From Cenococcum geophilum 1.58 (lineage: Eukaryota; Ascomycota; Dothideomycetes; Gloniales; Gloniaceae), in NCBI GenBank assembly GCA_001692895.1, contig KV748204.1, forward strand, positions 834,771 to 898,770: DNA of 64,000 nucleotides, given 5' to 3'. A program made the translations under genes and the position numbers. The notes below the pieces were generated by a model. The model was not told the origin of the DNA. It worked only from the letters and a program-made list of their open reading frames with translations, and did no database searches. Shown here in pieces: positions 11,765 to 22,964 of the stretch; position 1 is the first letter of the stretch, and the number at the start of each line of letters is the position of its first letter.

Positions 11765-13470
11765 ATGTTCCTCTCCATTGTCTCAACTCTCGTCGCTTCT
11801 CGCTTCCGTGGCTCTTGCGAATTCTGAGGTGAAGTCAATGGTCGAAGACATTGCACTGTTTATGCCAACGGGCACCGGAAAGATGACGTACCAAATACAC
11901 TGCATGCTTTTCAGCAGTGTGGAAGTGGCGGGATCATTCTCTTCCTGCAAGACCAGTCGTATTGGATAGCTTAGAAATTTAATCCGGTTGTGAACGACGT
12001 AATAATTGACTGGAAAGGTCAATTGTAACCGACTACCGACACTGTGCTGAGACACAAGATCACCGCTTGGAAGGATTCAAGACAGCGTCAACGCCACCCT
12101 ATATATTGATTGCAGATCAATATTGCTTGCAGATCAATATTGCTTGCAGATCACTGTTCCCATTTTAGTTACCTATTACCCCATCATGTCTTATTACCTC
12201 CACCTTCGTGTATATATAGAGGCTTTAGAGCTACATTTACAATCAAGTTGCTCGTTCAATTCCCACACTGCAAAAGCTTACATCAATGGACTATAAGGAA
12301 GTTGTGGATGCCTATTCGATATGTACAATCTTACAAATTCTTAGTTCTCAGATAACCTCTCATACTGGCGCAACAACTCTTATCCGATCGCCTTCCAGAA
12401 CCATCACGCTGGCTTCATACTTACTGGTGACGGCGTTCATATTGATGGTTACGGAACCGGCGGTATCAACGGCAACGGTGATGTTTGGTATACGGCTGAA
12501 GCAGGCAACACACAGCCAGGACGGCCTATGCCTTTCGTTTTCTGGAACGTCGGCGACGTGACAGTGAAGAATTTTTTCGTTAAACAGCCTCCTCTCTGGA
12601 GTATCAATATCATGAATGGAACGGACATGACATTTGACAATATACTGTGTAATGCCACGGCAACGAAAGCGCCATATGGAACCAACTGGGTCCAGAATAC
12701 AGATGGCTTTGGTGAGATCTTCATTCATCCCTTAATTCTACGATATGATGTCTAACAATTGCTTTGAAGATACTATGGATGCAACTAATATCAAGTTGAC
12801 AAACTTCTATTACCAAGGAGGCAATGATTGCATTGCAGTAAAGCCACACTCCTATAATATTATGGTTCAGAACGCTACCTGTCATGACGGCAACGGCATC
12901 ACTATTGGCAGTCTGGGACAGTACTTGGAAGATTCGTCAGTGGAAAATGTTGTTATTACTGACGTTAATGTAGGCATTTTCTAGGTCTGTTGAGGGCCTG
13001 TAGATTAAAATGCTGATGCTATTCTTAGACCATCCGCTACAATGAAGATATGCACAACTCGGCATATATCAAGACTTGGGTGGGGGCTTTGGTACTACAA
13101 TCTAGCTACGAGTCCAACTACCAACCGCGTGGTGCTGATTGGGGTTCTGTTCGCAACATTCTTTTCGCCAACTTCCATGATCAAGGGGCCGATTCTGGAC
13201 CTGCTATCACGGAAGGTAGTGGCAATAACGGCTCGTATTCCGGCACTAGTCTTCTGGAAATCTCGAATATTGCATTTATGAACTTGCCGGAATCTGAACA
13301 ATAAGTCCACAACGGCAAGTGTGAGCTTTTTCAAGGTACGCCCGTGCTATAATATTGAATTCGAGAATGTCGGCTTGACAGTGAGCGTAAACTCGGCAAG
13401 TACTGGCGTTGGGAAGTGTGCTTATAGCGAGGCCGGCGGTATGCATGGAATTATGGGGAGTGGGTGTTAG
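11765..13470 (+). pseudogene. decayed GH28 pectinase (exo-polygalacturonase/rhamnogalacturonase-like)
   Basis: The product resembles a secreted glycoside hydrolase family 28 enzyme of the exo-acting type, which cleaves pectin from chain ends. Recognisable blocks, in order: a signal-peptide-like start at 11765; CTVYANGHRKDDVPN; a gap with no match at 12026-12344; then DNLSYWRNNSYPIAFQNH through NTDGF to 12711. Intron 12712-12769, an exon with GGNDCIAVKP and GNGITIGSLGQYLEDSS, intron 12970-13028, then YIKTWVGAL and SGTSLLEIS follow. After a frameshift near 13285 the C-terminus ends at 13470. Damage: shifts of frame within the first 80 bp including a stop, TAG at 11972 in place of a probable CAG, the unmatched 319 bp whose ends are out of phase for an intron, and the late frameshift. 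The internal introns still have good GT..AG ends. Decay is moderate, and the active-site NTDG block remains. Confidence 0.87.
12110..12153. repeat. 17-bp tandem repeat, 2.6 copies
   Basis: The core ttgcagatca occurs at 12110, 12127 and 12144, separated by two identical fillers atattgc. It lies in the unmatched segment of the GH28 pseudogene and has the same core-filler-core-filler-core layout as the repeats in the FAR-17a and PPG1 genes. Confidence 0.9.
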
Positions 13471-13913
13471 ATACCATATAATTTGTGAATAGAAATACTG
13501 AGGCAACTCATGTAATATCTGCCATGTCATTAGCGCTTTTCATAGTCTCTGGTCAGCTTCAAGGCAGATATAAAGTAACAATGGTAGAAAAAAATATCCC
13601 ACATGCATCTGGGGCTAAATGCAATTCAGGCTATGGACAGTCAGTTCAACATTATGTTAGATCCCGTGGGCTCATTACCAAGGCCTTCAGAAGCCTATCC
13701 AAAGCAACTATGGCATGACAACGATTAAAGGAGTTACACCTCATACATGACTCTCTCCAAGTATTTACAGCAGAGCCGCTCTCTTTGCTCTTTTCATTCG
13801 AGTGTACATAGTATAATACACCAAGATTTCATCCATATCTAACCCACTTTCCTCTTTGAAACTCCAGTATGCCCTCCCAGATGCATAACATAATAGCCGC
13901 AGGCAATTTTTTT
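13471..13913. other. intergenic, no gene seen
   Basis: The stretch lies between the GH28 pseudogene end and the 3' end of a minus-strand gene. It contains only weak frames and a short T-tract near 13908. Confidence 0.5.
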
Positions 13914-14396
13914 TTATCCGTCTCTCTTTTCATCCCGTTCTCTCCTTTGAATTGGTTCGACCTTGACAACCGGAGGTGTGCTTCCATCCTCATCTTTCCT
14001 TAGCCCCAGAATCTGTCCAACTAGCCCTCCGGGCTTCGGCACGGGACATTCTCTTCGCCGTGTCCTGTCGTTTCCAGAATTACCCGTTGTCGCTGGTTCC
14101 TCGTCACTCACACCTCCGCTCAGTGAAGCTGGTTCGCTGGTAGTAATATGCTTCGACATGATTGGGTTGCCGTTCTTATCAACTTGGCATCTTCGCCGCC
14201 GCCTCTTCGGCCGTGTGGATAGCGCGTCTGGATCTGCGGAGTCGGCGAGCGCGCGGGTGTCGACAGGACAGGGAAGGATGTGTGGTGTAGCAACGACCAG
14301 GAAGGAGATGAAGAGAGTTGTGGTAAAGAGGGAAGTTGTGAGGCGCGAGCGGGGGTGGAGAGCGGGCGGCATCAGGTGAAGAGGCCGTGGATGCAA
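13914..14396 (-). CDS. small fungal protein with one N-terminal membrane segment
   Basis: A single open frame of 160 residues; a second in-frame ATG lies at 14372. After a basic start there is one hydrophobic segment (LFTTTLFISFLVVATP, about residues 26-41), then PHILPCPVDTRALADS, a cluster of six basic residues (KRRRRR), a Ser/Thr-rich part and a conserved-looking tail motif CPVPKPGGLVGQILGL. This layout of signal anchor, paired short Cys-Pro motifs and basic patch is familiar from uncharacterised Pezizomycotina proteins, but I cannot name a function. A mitochondrial or endomembrane location is possible. The frame is intact, and it lies divergent from PPG1. Confidence 0.6.
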   Translation of the reverse strand: MHPRPLHLMPPALHPRSRLTTSLFTTTLFISFLVVATPHILPCPVDTRALADSADPDALSTRPKRRRRRCQVDKNGNPIMSKHITTSEPASLSGGVSDEEPATTGNSGNDRTRRRECPVPKPGGLVGQILGLRKDEDGSTPPVVKVEPIQRRERDEKRDG

Positions 14397-14954
14397 TGCG
14401 GGTGACTGGGTGGTGGTGCACTTGGTGGTAAGGCATTAGAAGAGCTGATAGGATAGCAATGTTAATTTAAGCAAGCTAATAGAAGGAGAGGCAATGACGT
14501 ACTCACGCAATTGAGCCCCTATGAATCAATGTACGCATGGAGAGGGTGGGGTGGACGAGTGGTTCGAGGTCTTGACGAACCATGCCAAGACTATGTACCG
14601 CGGAACGATTGACGGATGATCCCTGCAAGACATCTGAACGCCAACTCCAACACCACGTATTTCCACTCCATTCAACCATCTATTTTTCTTCTCACTTAAA
14701 AGGCTCCGGCTGCCCTCGAGAACGATAGGGGCTCAAGGTGAAGATAGGATCTCAACCACCCCCAACTGACGCAATCATTTAATGCACCGCGACGCCACTC
14801 CGATATCGTCATCTCTGTTCAGCGCGTCAAAGACTCTCAAGGTCTTCGTTACGTCGATTGGATTTACATAGCCATTGGGTGCCTCTTCCTCCATAAGCGC
14901 GCCAGATATCCCCTCCGAAGCCCCTTTGTGGGCAAGTAGCTTGCGCCTGCAACG
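14397..14954. other. intergenic region between divergent genes
   Basis: The region contains the probable 5' leader and promoter of PPG1 and of the divergent small membrane-protein gene. CT-rich stretches near 14640-14690 resemble fungal promoter pyrimidine tracts. No gene is seen. Confidence 0.5.
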
Positions 14955-16576
14955 ATGAGCGACCTTGACAGGTAATTTACTACCCGAAGTTTCAAGACCG
15001 TTTGCTGAGGATATTTACCGCAGAGCCATCGCGCAGCTACGTGCATGTCGGCCTATACCTGAATATCAAGTGCGAGAGCTATGCTATAAGGCGAGGGAAC
15101 TGCTGATAGAAGAGGGGAATGTAGTGGGAGTGGATGCGCCGGTGACGGTACGAGCTTTCATGCGGATAACGGAAACACCTAGCTAATCGCCTCCGGAAAT
15201 GCAGATATGCGGCGATATACATGGACAATTCCATGATCTCATGGAGCTGTTTCGAGTGGGCGGTGACGTGCCTCTGATCCAGGAACAGGTAGGTATAAAT
15301 ATGCATGGAGCTGTTTCGAGTGGGCGGTGACGTGCCTCTGATCCAGGAACAGGTAGGTATAAATATGCATGGAGCTGTTTCGAGTGGGCGGTGACGTGCC
15401 GGATACAAATTATCTGTTTATGGGTGAGGCTCTCTCCGCTGGTCCTGAACAAGATCACACGCACTGACTGAGCGCAGGCGATTTTGTTGATAGAGGCTTT
15501 TACTCTCTCGAGTCTTTTCTTCTCCTTCTTTGCCTTAAAGTACGATACCCAGACCGAATAACACTTATCCGGGGAAACCACGAATCGAGACAGATCACGA
15601 CTGTTTATGGCTTTTATGATGAGTGTTTACGGAAATATGGCAGCGCGAATGTGTGGAGGTACGACATATAAACTGCAATTTTTAGTCTACAAGCAACATG
15701 CTGACATTACCTAGGTATTGCTGCGAAGTGTTCGACTATCTTGCGCTCGGCGCCCTCGTCACAGGTGCAGCAACGAACCTCGAACCCTCGGACGCGCCCT
15801 TCCAAGACCCTACCTCCCAAGCTAGCATGCCAGGTGAAGAACAGGACATCGAGATCGAGACGCTGAACGCGAATGGCGAGATTATGTTCCGCTTCGCCCG
15901 CAATCACGATTCCTCACAGCCCTCCCAAGCCGCATCCCAGCCTTCCAGCTCCCCTATAATCGACACACCCTCCCGCACCGGTCCCTCAGGCACTAGCGCT
16001 ACCTCCTCCGCCAATGGCTCGCGCGGCAACGACGGCGGCGCAGTCCTCTGCGTGCACGGCGGGCTCTCCCCGCTCATCGACACGATCGACAAGATCCGGT
16101 TGCTGGACCGCAAGCAAGAAGTGCCGCACGAAGGCGCCATGTGCGACCTGCTATGGTCCGACCCGGACGAAATCGACGGATGGGGCCTCTCACCGCGCGG
16201 CGCCGGCTTCCTTTTCGGCGCCGACATCGTGAAGTGCTTCAACCACAAGAACGACCTCTCGCTGATCGCGCGCGCCCACCAGCTCGTCATGGAAGGCTTC
16301 AAAGAAATGTTCGACAGCACCATCGTGACCGTCTGGAGCGCGCCGAACTACTGCTACCGCTGCGGCAATGTCGCTGCGATCCTGGAGCTCGGTGAGGACG
16401 GCAGCAACGCTGGCTACGTGCGCCGCTCCAACGGCGATGCCACTAGGCGGCAGTCTAACGTGCTGACGGAGCGGGCGCGCGACGGGCCCGGGCGCCGGTA
16501 TAGGGTATTTGAGGCCGCGCCGCAGGATTCGCGGGGCATGCCGGCGAAGAAGCCCGTAGCGGATTATTTCCTGTAA
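14955..16576 (+). pseudogene. PPG1: Ppg1-type PP2A-like phosphatase, disrupted by a 128-bp insertion
   Basis: This is a Ser/Thr phosphatase of the PP2A-like group, best matched to Ppg1, which in yeast acts in glycogen accumulation and, with the Far complex, on the mitophagy receptor Atg32. Exons: 14955-14971, 15024-15147, 15205-15423, 15478-15658 and 15715-16576, with GT..AG introns of 52, 57, 54 and 56 bp. Removing the insertion gives about 424 residues. Metal-binding and catalytic motifs are present: GDIHGQ, GDFVDRG (split by an intron), RGNHESR, HGGLSP and [12 protein letters not shown]. The C-terminus DYFL is typical of PP2A-like enzymes. A long Ser/Pro-rich insert precedes [10 protein letters not shown], as in filamentous fungi. 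Exon 3 carries two extra 64-bp units (128 bp), which shift the frame right after RVGGDVP and bring a stop soon after. No splice choice I tried restores the frame. Either this allele is dead or the insertion is an assembly error. Confidence 0.88.
15241..15400 (+). repeat. 64-bp tandem repeat (2.5 copies) with a foreign half, inside PPG1
   Basis: A 32-bp piece of PPG1 (starts atggagctgtttcgagtggg) occurs at 15241, 15305 and 15369. Between the copies sit two identical 32-bp fillers (15273-15304 and 15337-15368) that match 11688-11719 exactly. Flanking microhomology is cc on the left and atg on the right, making 37 bp of continuous identity with the GH28 promoter. Confidence 0.95.
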
Positions 16577-16923
16577 CGAGTACAGTAAATCGGGTATTTT
16601 TTGTTTGAAATTGGTTGGGGTAAAGGGTCGGGCTTGGGGAAAGATATACCCTCTGCCTTTCCTGACACGCACTTGTAATGGATATGAGCTTTTTCTTTTG
16701 GGTATGCTGGCTAGAGATGAATGCGGAATCTAACGTCTCAATACCGGGTCGTTAAGGGCATTTCTTGGGCATAGCTTTTTTCGTCATGATTTGATATGGG
16801 TATCTATATTGGACGCATATCCCCCTGACATATACACAGACTCGTACTCAAATGATGCAGATAAACAGTCTCTAGCGCCGCGCTAAATGCGTGAATACAA
16901 AATACTTCCCATAAATCGTAAAG
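16577..16923. other. spacer between convergent PPG1 and ESA1
   Basis: A 347-bp gap between two 3' ends. It should contain both 3' UTRs. No gene or unusual repeat is seen. Confidence 0.55.
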
Positions 16924-18872
<1,949 letters not shown>

Positions 18873-19092
18873 GATATAGAGAATGAAATATCAAAATTTA
18901 GAGATGAAACTCGGTGATGTTAGATTGATACTGTCGCTCGAAGATGTTGACTTCGATCGTTATTGCGACCGTAAGTTACCTCAGCGAGCTCAGAGTTATT
19001 TTGGTTGGCGCGGATATTCTATTGGTCCGCTGCGCTGACTAACTCTTTATGGACGCACCGCTAAAATCATGTCTAACCCTTTAGGATTTATT

Positions 19093-19422
19093 AAGGGCGT
19101 GTGCGGTTGCAACCTGGAGCTTTTTCAATCTGACGTTGATCCATGCTTTCTTCCGGCAGAAAAGACGCGTTTGTCCGAATTTGTACACGTGTTCGTGGCT
19201 TAAACACAAGGCTCCAGATTGAACCGACGTCAAGACCTCCAGTTCAGAAGCTTTATACGGTAAAGTTGCCAATTTTTAGTGTTCTTTTTAGCGTGCAATT
19301 CTGGCGTTCTTCGAGCGGTGAGAGGAACGTTAAAATTTTAAGGCTGTGCAGGGAAAATCACTCCGAATCAACGGATTCCGAACTGAATCTGAGGCCTCCA
19401 GATTGCAACCGAGCGCGCCCTA
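19093..19422. mobile_element. small terminal-inverted-repeat element (MITE-like)
   Basis: The left end 19093-19119 (aagggcgtgtgcggttgcaa...) and the reverse complement of the right end 19396-19422 agree at 22 of 27 positions. The body is about 330 bp, has no coding capacity and repeats pieces of the end motif internally (ctccagattgaacc at 19211). I could not define a target-site duplication. The superfamily is unknown. Confidence 0.6.
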
Positions 19423-20531
19423 AACTTATTATTAATATCTGCGATATAGACGGCATAGAGATATTTAAATTATTTAACTATAATACGCGAAATGAGAAAT
19501 TAGGTTAGGTTTTCTCTTAGATATTATAATATCTTTATATTTAGGTAATTGCCTTAATATAGCCTCTACCCCTTATACTCGTAAATATAAAAGTTTATAT
19601 TAACTAAGTTCTCGTTCTAATTTTCTAAGCTCTAACTATAAGGGGACTTTGTAGACAGGGGGCCATAGGGCTGGTTCGCGCGGTAGAAAGGGCAGAATTA
19701 ATTAATTTGGCATCATCCTAGGTGGTATCTAGGGTGGTGGAAGCTATGGTATTAAGGTAGGAGGTGATAGAAGTAAGAAAGTAGGCATGTGTTAGGCATT
19801 ACTAAAATCTAGACGGAGCATCCTCAAAGACCTCCTCAGGCATCTCGACATAAAAACACCAAATGTTTCAACTGGATTTCAATCAATTTAATTCAATTTA
19901 ATTCAATTGAGCCTCACGATTAATTGATCATCTAATATATAAAGCTTCGATTGAATTGAATTGAATTGAGGCCTTGGCAATCAATCAATCAGTTGAAACG
20001 GTTGGTTGATTAGCAACCCTAACTCTAACCAGCGTAATATGTTCAAAACCTTGAAGAACCCCTTCCTCTTAGGCTGTGGAAGGCGTTGGTAGTAACCTTA
20101 TCGCCGGCGCTCGACATTGGAAAACTAGATGGAATTAGACAGGGCAATGTGCTCCAATTTTGTGTGATATTGAGAGGTTAAGTTGGGAATGTTGCCTTGC
20201 TTCCCATATTGCCTCCTGGCCTGGCTGGCGGCAGCGGTAGAAGGCTGCTGGACTTTGCTGTTTTCACTTCATGTCTGATACATGGGGAAGCCATCGAATA
20301 CTACTCTCGCTAGAGATATTGCTCTCATCAGTCGTTTCCCGTTGTCCATCGGAAGTCCGTGCGTCAGGGAAACTCGTGTAAAGATTGAAATCTACGAAGA
20401 AAATGAGGCTATATATACACGGCGAATGAGTCACAGATACCCCTGATCTATACTCTTATAGGAAGGTAACACAGCGCTATCGACACCCGTTCTATAATTC
20501 TCTATGGTCTCGCATTGGGGTCTACCACTCC
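19423..20531. other. intergenic, partly AT-rich
   Basis: No gene is seen. The stretch 19440-19640 is AT-rich with TA-rich runs like the RIP block further right, suggesting an old element remnant. The palindromic repeat at 19865-19999 lies inside it. Confidence 0.5.
19865..19999. repeat. 135-bp near-palindrome with CAAT-rich arms
   Basis: The stretch begins gtttcaactg and ends with its exact complement cagttgaaac. The arms are built of inverted tcaattt/attgaat runs around an AT-rich centre at about 19920-19945. It would fold into a long hairpin. It could be a tiny MITE or a solo hairpin. No coding sequence. Confidence 0.7.
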
Positions 20532-22512
20532 TCAATGGGCAAATCTAAACTCCAACCTCTTATTCCCCTTATCACTCGTCGTAGCCAGATACGCCATCTT
20601 CTCCTCCTGCGTCATAGAATCCCACTTCCTCTCCTTGTACTCATTCCTCTTCTTATAATACACCTTCGTGCCTAGGTACAGAAAAATATTCAGCACAAGA
20701 ATGCCCAACAGCACCCTGTTACCACGCGCATACCTCGGCGCGTCATCATCGCGGTAGATGTTCGCAGCGACAATGCCCGACGTCTGCACGCTCATGTTGT
20801 ATATCGCAGCCGACACAGTCCGCGAGCGAACTGTATTTGAATTCCGCGAGTTCCAGCCGACTTGGATGGGGTGGGCGCTGGGGTAACAGAGCAGCAGCGT
20901 CATGACGAGCCAGGCGAGCCACTTGTTGATGGTGGTTATGTCGAAGACGTTGATGAAGATGATGAACGGGAGGGCCCAGAGCTGGCCGAAGAGCGCCGTA
21001 TACGTGAGCTCGCTGCGAACCTCGCCGGCATATGTGAGGCCCAGCATCGTGACGACATGCAGGACTTTGCTTGGGATGACGAGCAAGTTGGTACCAAAGG
21101 TTCCGAAGCCTAGCCCTTTGAGAGAGAGGGTGAGGTAGTTGCTCGGAGTCAACATGGGCGTTTGGAAGTTGAGGCCGAGGATGTAGAGGGGCCAAAGGTC
21201 GAAGTCTTTGATGCTTTGCCAGAGGAGCTTGGGGGTTAGGGGCTCGCGGTTGTGCATGGAGCTCTTGCTTGGGTCCTCGCGGATGACGCGGTTTACCATG
21301 ATGGTTTCTTCGCGTGAGGTGAACCAGCCGTGCGAGCCGCGGAGCCAGCCGGAGGTGGAGGTTGGACTTGATGGCATGAGGGCGAAGGCTAGGAGGCCGA
21401 CGACGAGGGTGATGAGGCCCTTTGAGGAATTAGAGTAGGGATGAGGAGTGCAGGAGAGATGAACCTACTTCGATGAGAAAGAGCCACCGCCAGCCAGCGC
21501 GATTGTTCACACCGCGCAGGTGGAGGATGCCAAAGGCAAGGAAGCCGCCGAGAACATCGGCAAAGGCAGAGGCGGTCCAGAAAAAGCCGAGCCGCAATGA
21601 GAGCTCGTGGTGCTTGTAAAAGTATGATAGATATAAAATCACCTGGGCAGGTCAGAATGCGTTTGTACAATTGCTAGCTAAAGGCAGACCTCGGGGATGA
21701 AGCCGCCCTGGAGCATTCCCAAAAACGCTCGACATAATAAGAATGATGTCCGCCCCTTCAAGTAGTATTGCGAAGAGCCTACGAGCGACCATACAACCAT
21801 CTGGGTTGGTATCCAGAGGTCGGGTCCAACCCATTTTGCTACTAACTGTGATGGCACTTCGGCACAAAGAAACGCAAACTTGAAGACGCTATTCCCCAAA
21901 TTGTAATCTCGGAGCGATTAGCATTGTCTTCATTCTCAGCCTCTAGCCATACGTACCATTCGTAGTCATCCCCAGGTCGTCCAAAAAGTCGTCCGTCAGC
22001 GCCTGATAGATATTTGACCTATCCAGTTCCAACGCCATAAACATCAACGCCGCAAACATCATGATCCTCAAGTCAATCTTACGAATCAACTTGTGCTCTT
22101 CACCCCACGTCCATCTCGCATCTGGATCGAAGCGGTGCACATTCTCCCACTCGTCCGGAGGCCGATACTCTTCCAGCGTATCCGGGTCGTCAAAGACAGA
22201 CGGCTGAGTCGCAATCGCCTCGGGATCATATCTCGTCTTTGACCGCTGGAAGAAGAATCTCTTCTCGGCACCAGGGACGCCAAGAGCGAGTCCCTTGCCT
22301 TTGCCGGCGTCATCGCCTAACAACGCTGCAGTGACTGGATCCTCATCTTTATCCGAACTCGGAGAGTAGAGGAGCGACTGCAGCTCTTCATCGCTCGAGC
22401 TGGACCATGAGGCCTTCGAAGATGCGTCGCGGCGCGCTTCGAGCCTCGTGTTCTTGATAAGAAGCATTGGAATGTCTGAGCCACTTTCCACGGAAGAGGA
22501 GGCAGACATCAT
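20532..22512 (-). CDS. MFS anion:cation symporter family transporter (allantoate/nicotinate permease type)
   Basis: Four exons (22512-21957, 21907-21690, 21642-21469, 21419-20532) join in phase into about 611 residues with GT..AG introns of 47-50 bp. A long acidic and Ser-rich cytosolic N-terminus (about 140 residues) leads into the first membrane helix at [18 protein letters not shown]. The stretch that follows, [20 protein letters not shown], is typical of the ACS branch of the major facilitator superfamily (relatives of Dal5, Tna1, Liz1), which import small organic anions such as allantoate, nicotinate or pantothenate by proton symport at the plasma membrane. About 12 hydrophobic segments can be counted, and the C-terminal loop is charged ([12 protein letters not shown]). 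The substrate cannot be assigned. The frame is clean and the gene is probably functional. It lies head-to-tail with the next MFS gene, 452 bp downstream of its stop. Confidence 0.85.
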
Positions 22513-22964
22513 TTGAGCCCTGCGAAGTCATGAAAACGGATGAAACAGTTGCTCTGACGCCTTGATGGTCAGAAATGGCACAAACATTGACGAGGGCGAG
22601 GTTGCCGGGGGTTGAGCCACATGGCGTGCGAGTCCGAGGAAATCCCACAAGGAGGTGGCGGTGATGCTGAGTCAGCCAGAACAACGATGTCTGAGTCGCT
22701 GTCCCGGGTGGCAGGTTACAGTTCAGCCATCACACAATCATCCGCACGGCGAGCGAAGCTCTTCGCGGGATCGAGTCTGCTTGACGAACGCATTTCAGAC
22801 CTTGGAGTGGTAGAATACCGATCACATGCTGTTCCACAAGTCATGCAAAATCTAATCCTGAGATCCTAATCCTACGAACGCCAGTCCCCATCTGTCTCAA
22901 CCTGTCCACTCCCCAACCCATCTCTAATTTCCCTCTTCTTCCAATCTTGTTTAACAGCCCTTCG
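22513..22964. other. spacer between two co-oriented MFS genes
   Basis: This 452-bp stretch holds the promoter of the ACS transporter and the 3' UTR of the Vba-like gene. No other gene is seen. Confidence 0.5.

Noticed and set aside
11778..11969. Short open frame with VEDIALFMPTGTGK resembling a P-loop
   Set aside because: It is a shifted frame of the GH28 start region; the CTVYANGHRKDD block in the other frame fits a known family better.
15183..15581. 132-codon minus-strand frame over the PPG1 repeat
   Set aside because: It exists only because of the 64-bp repeat and overlaps clear phosphatase exons on the plus strand.
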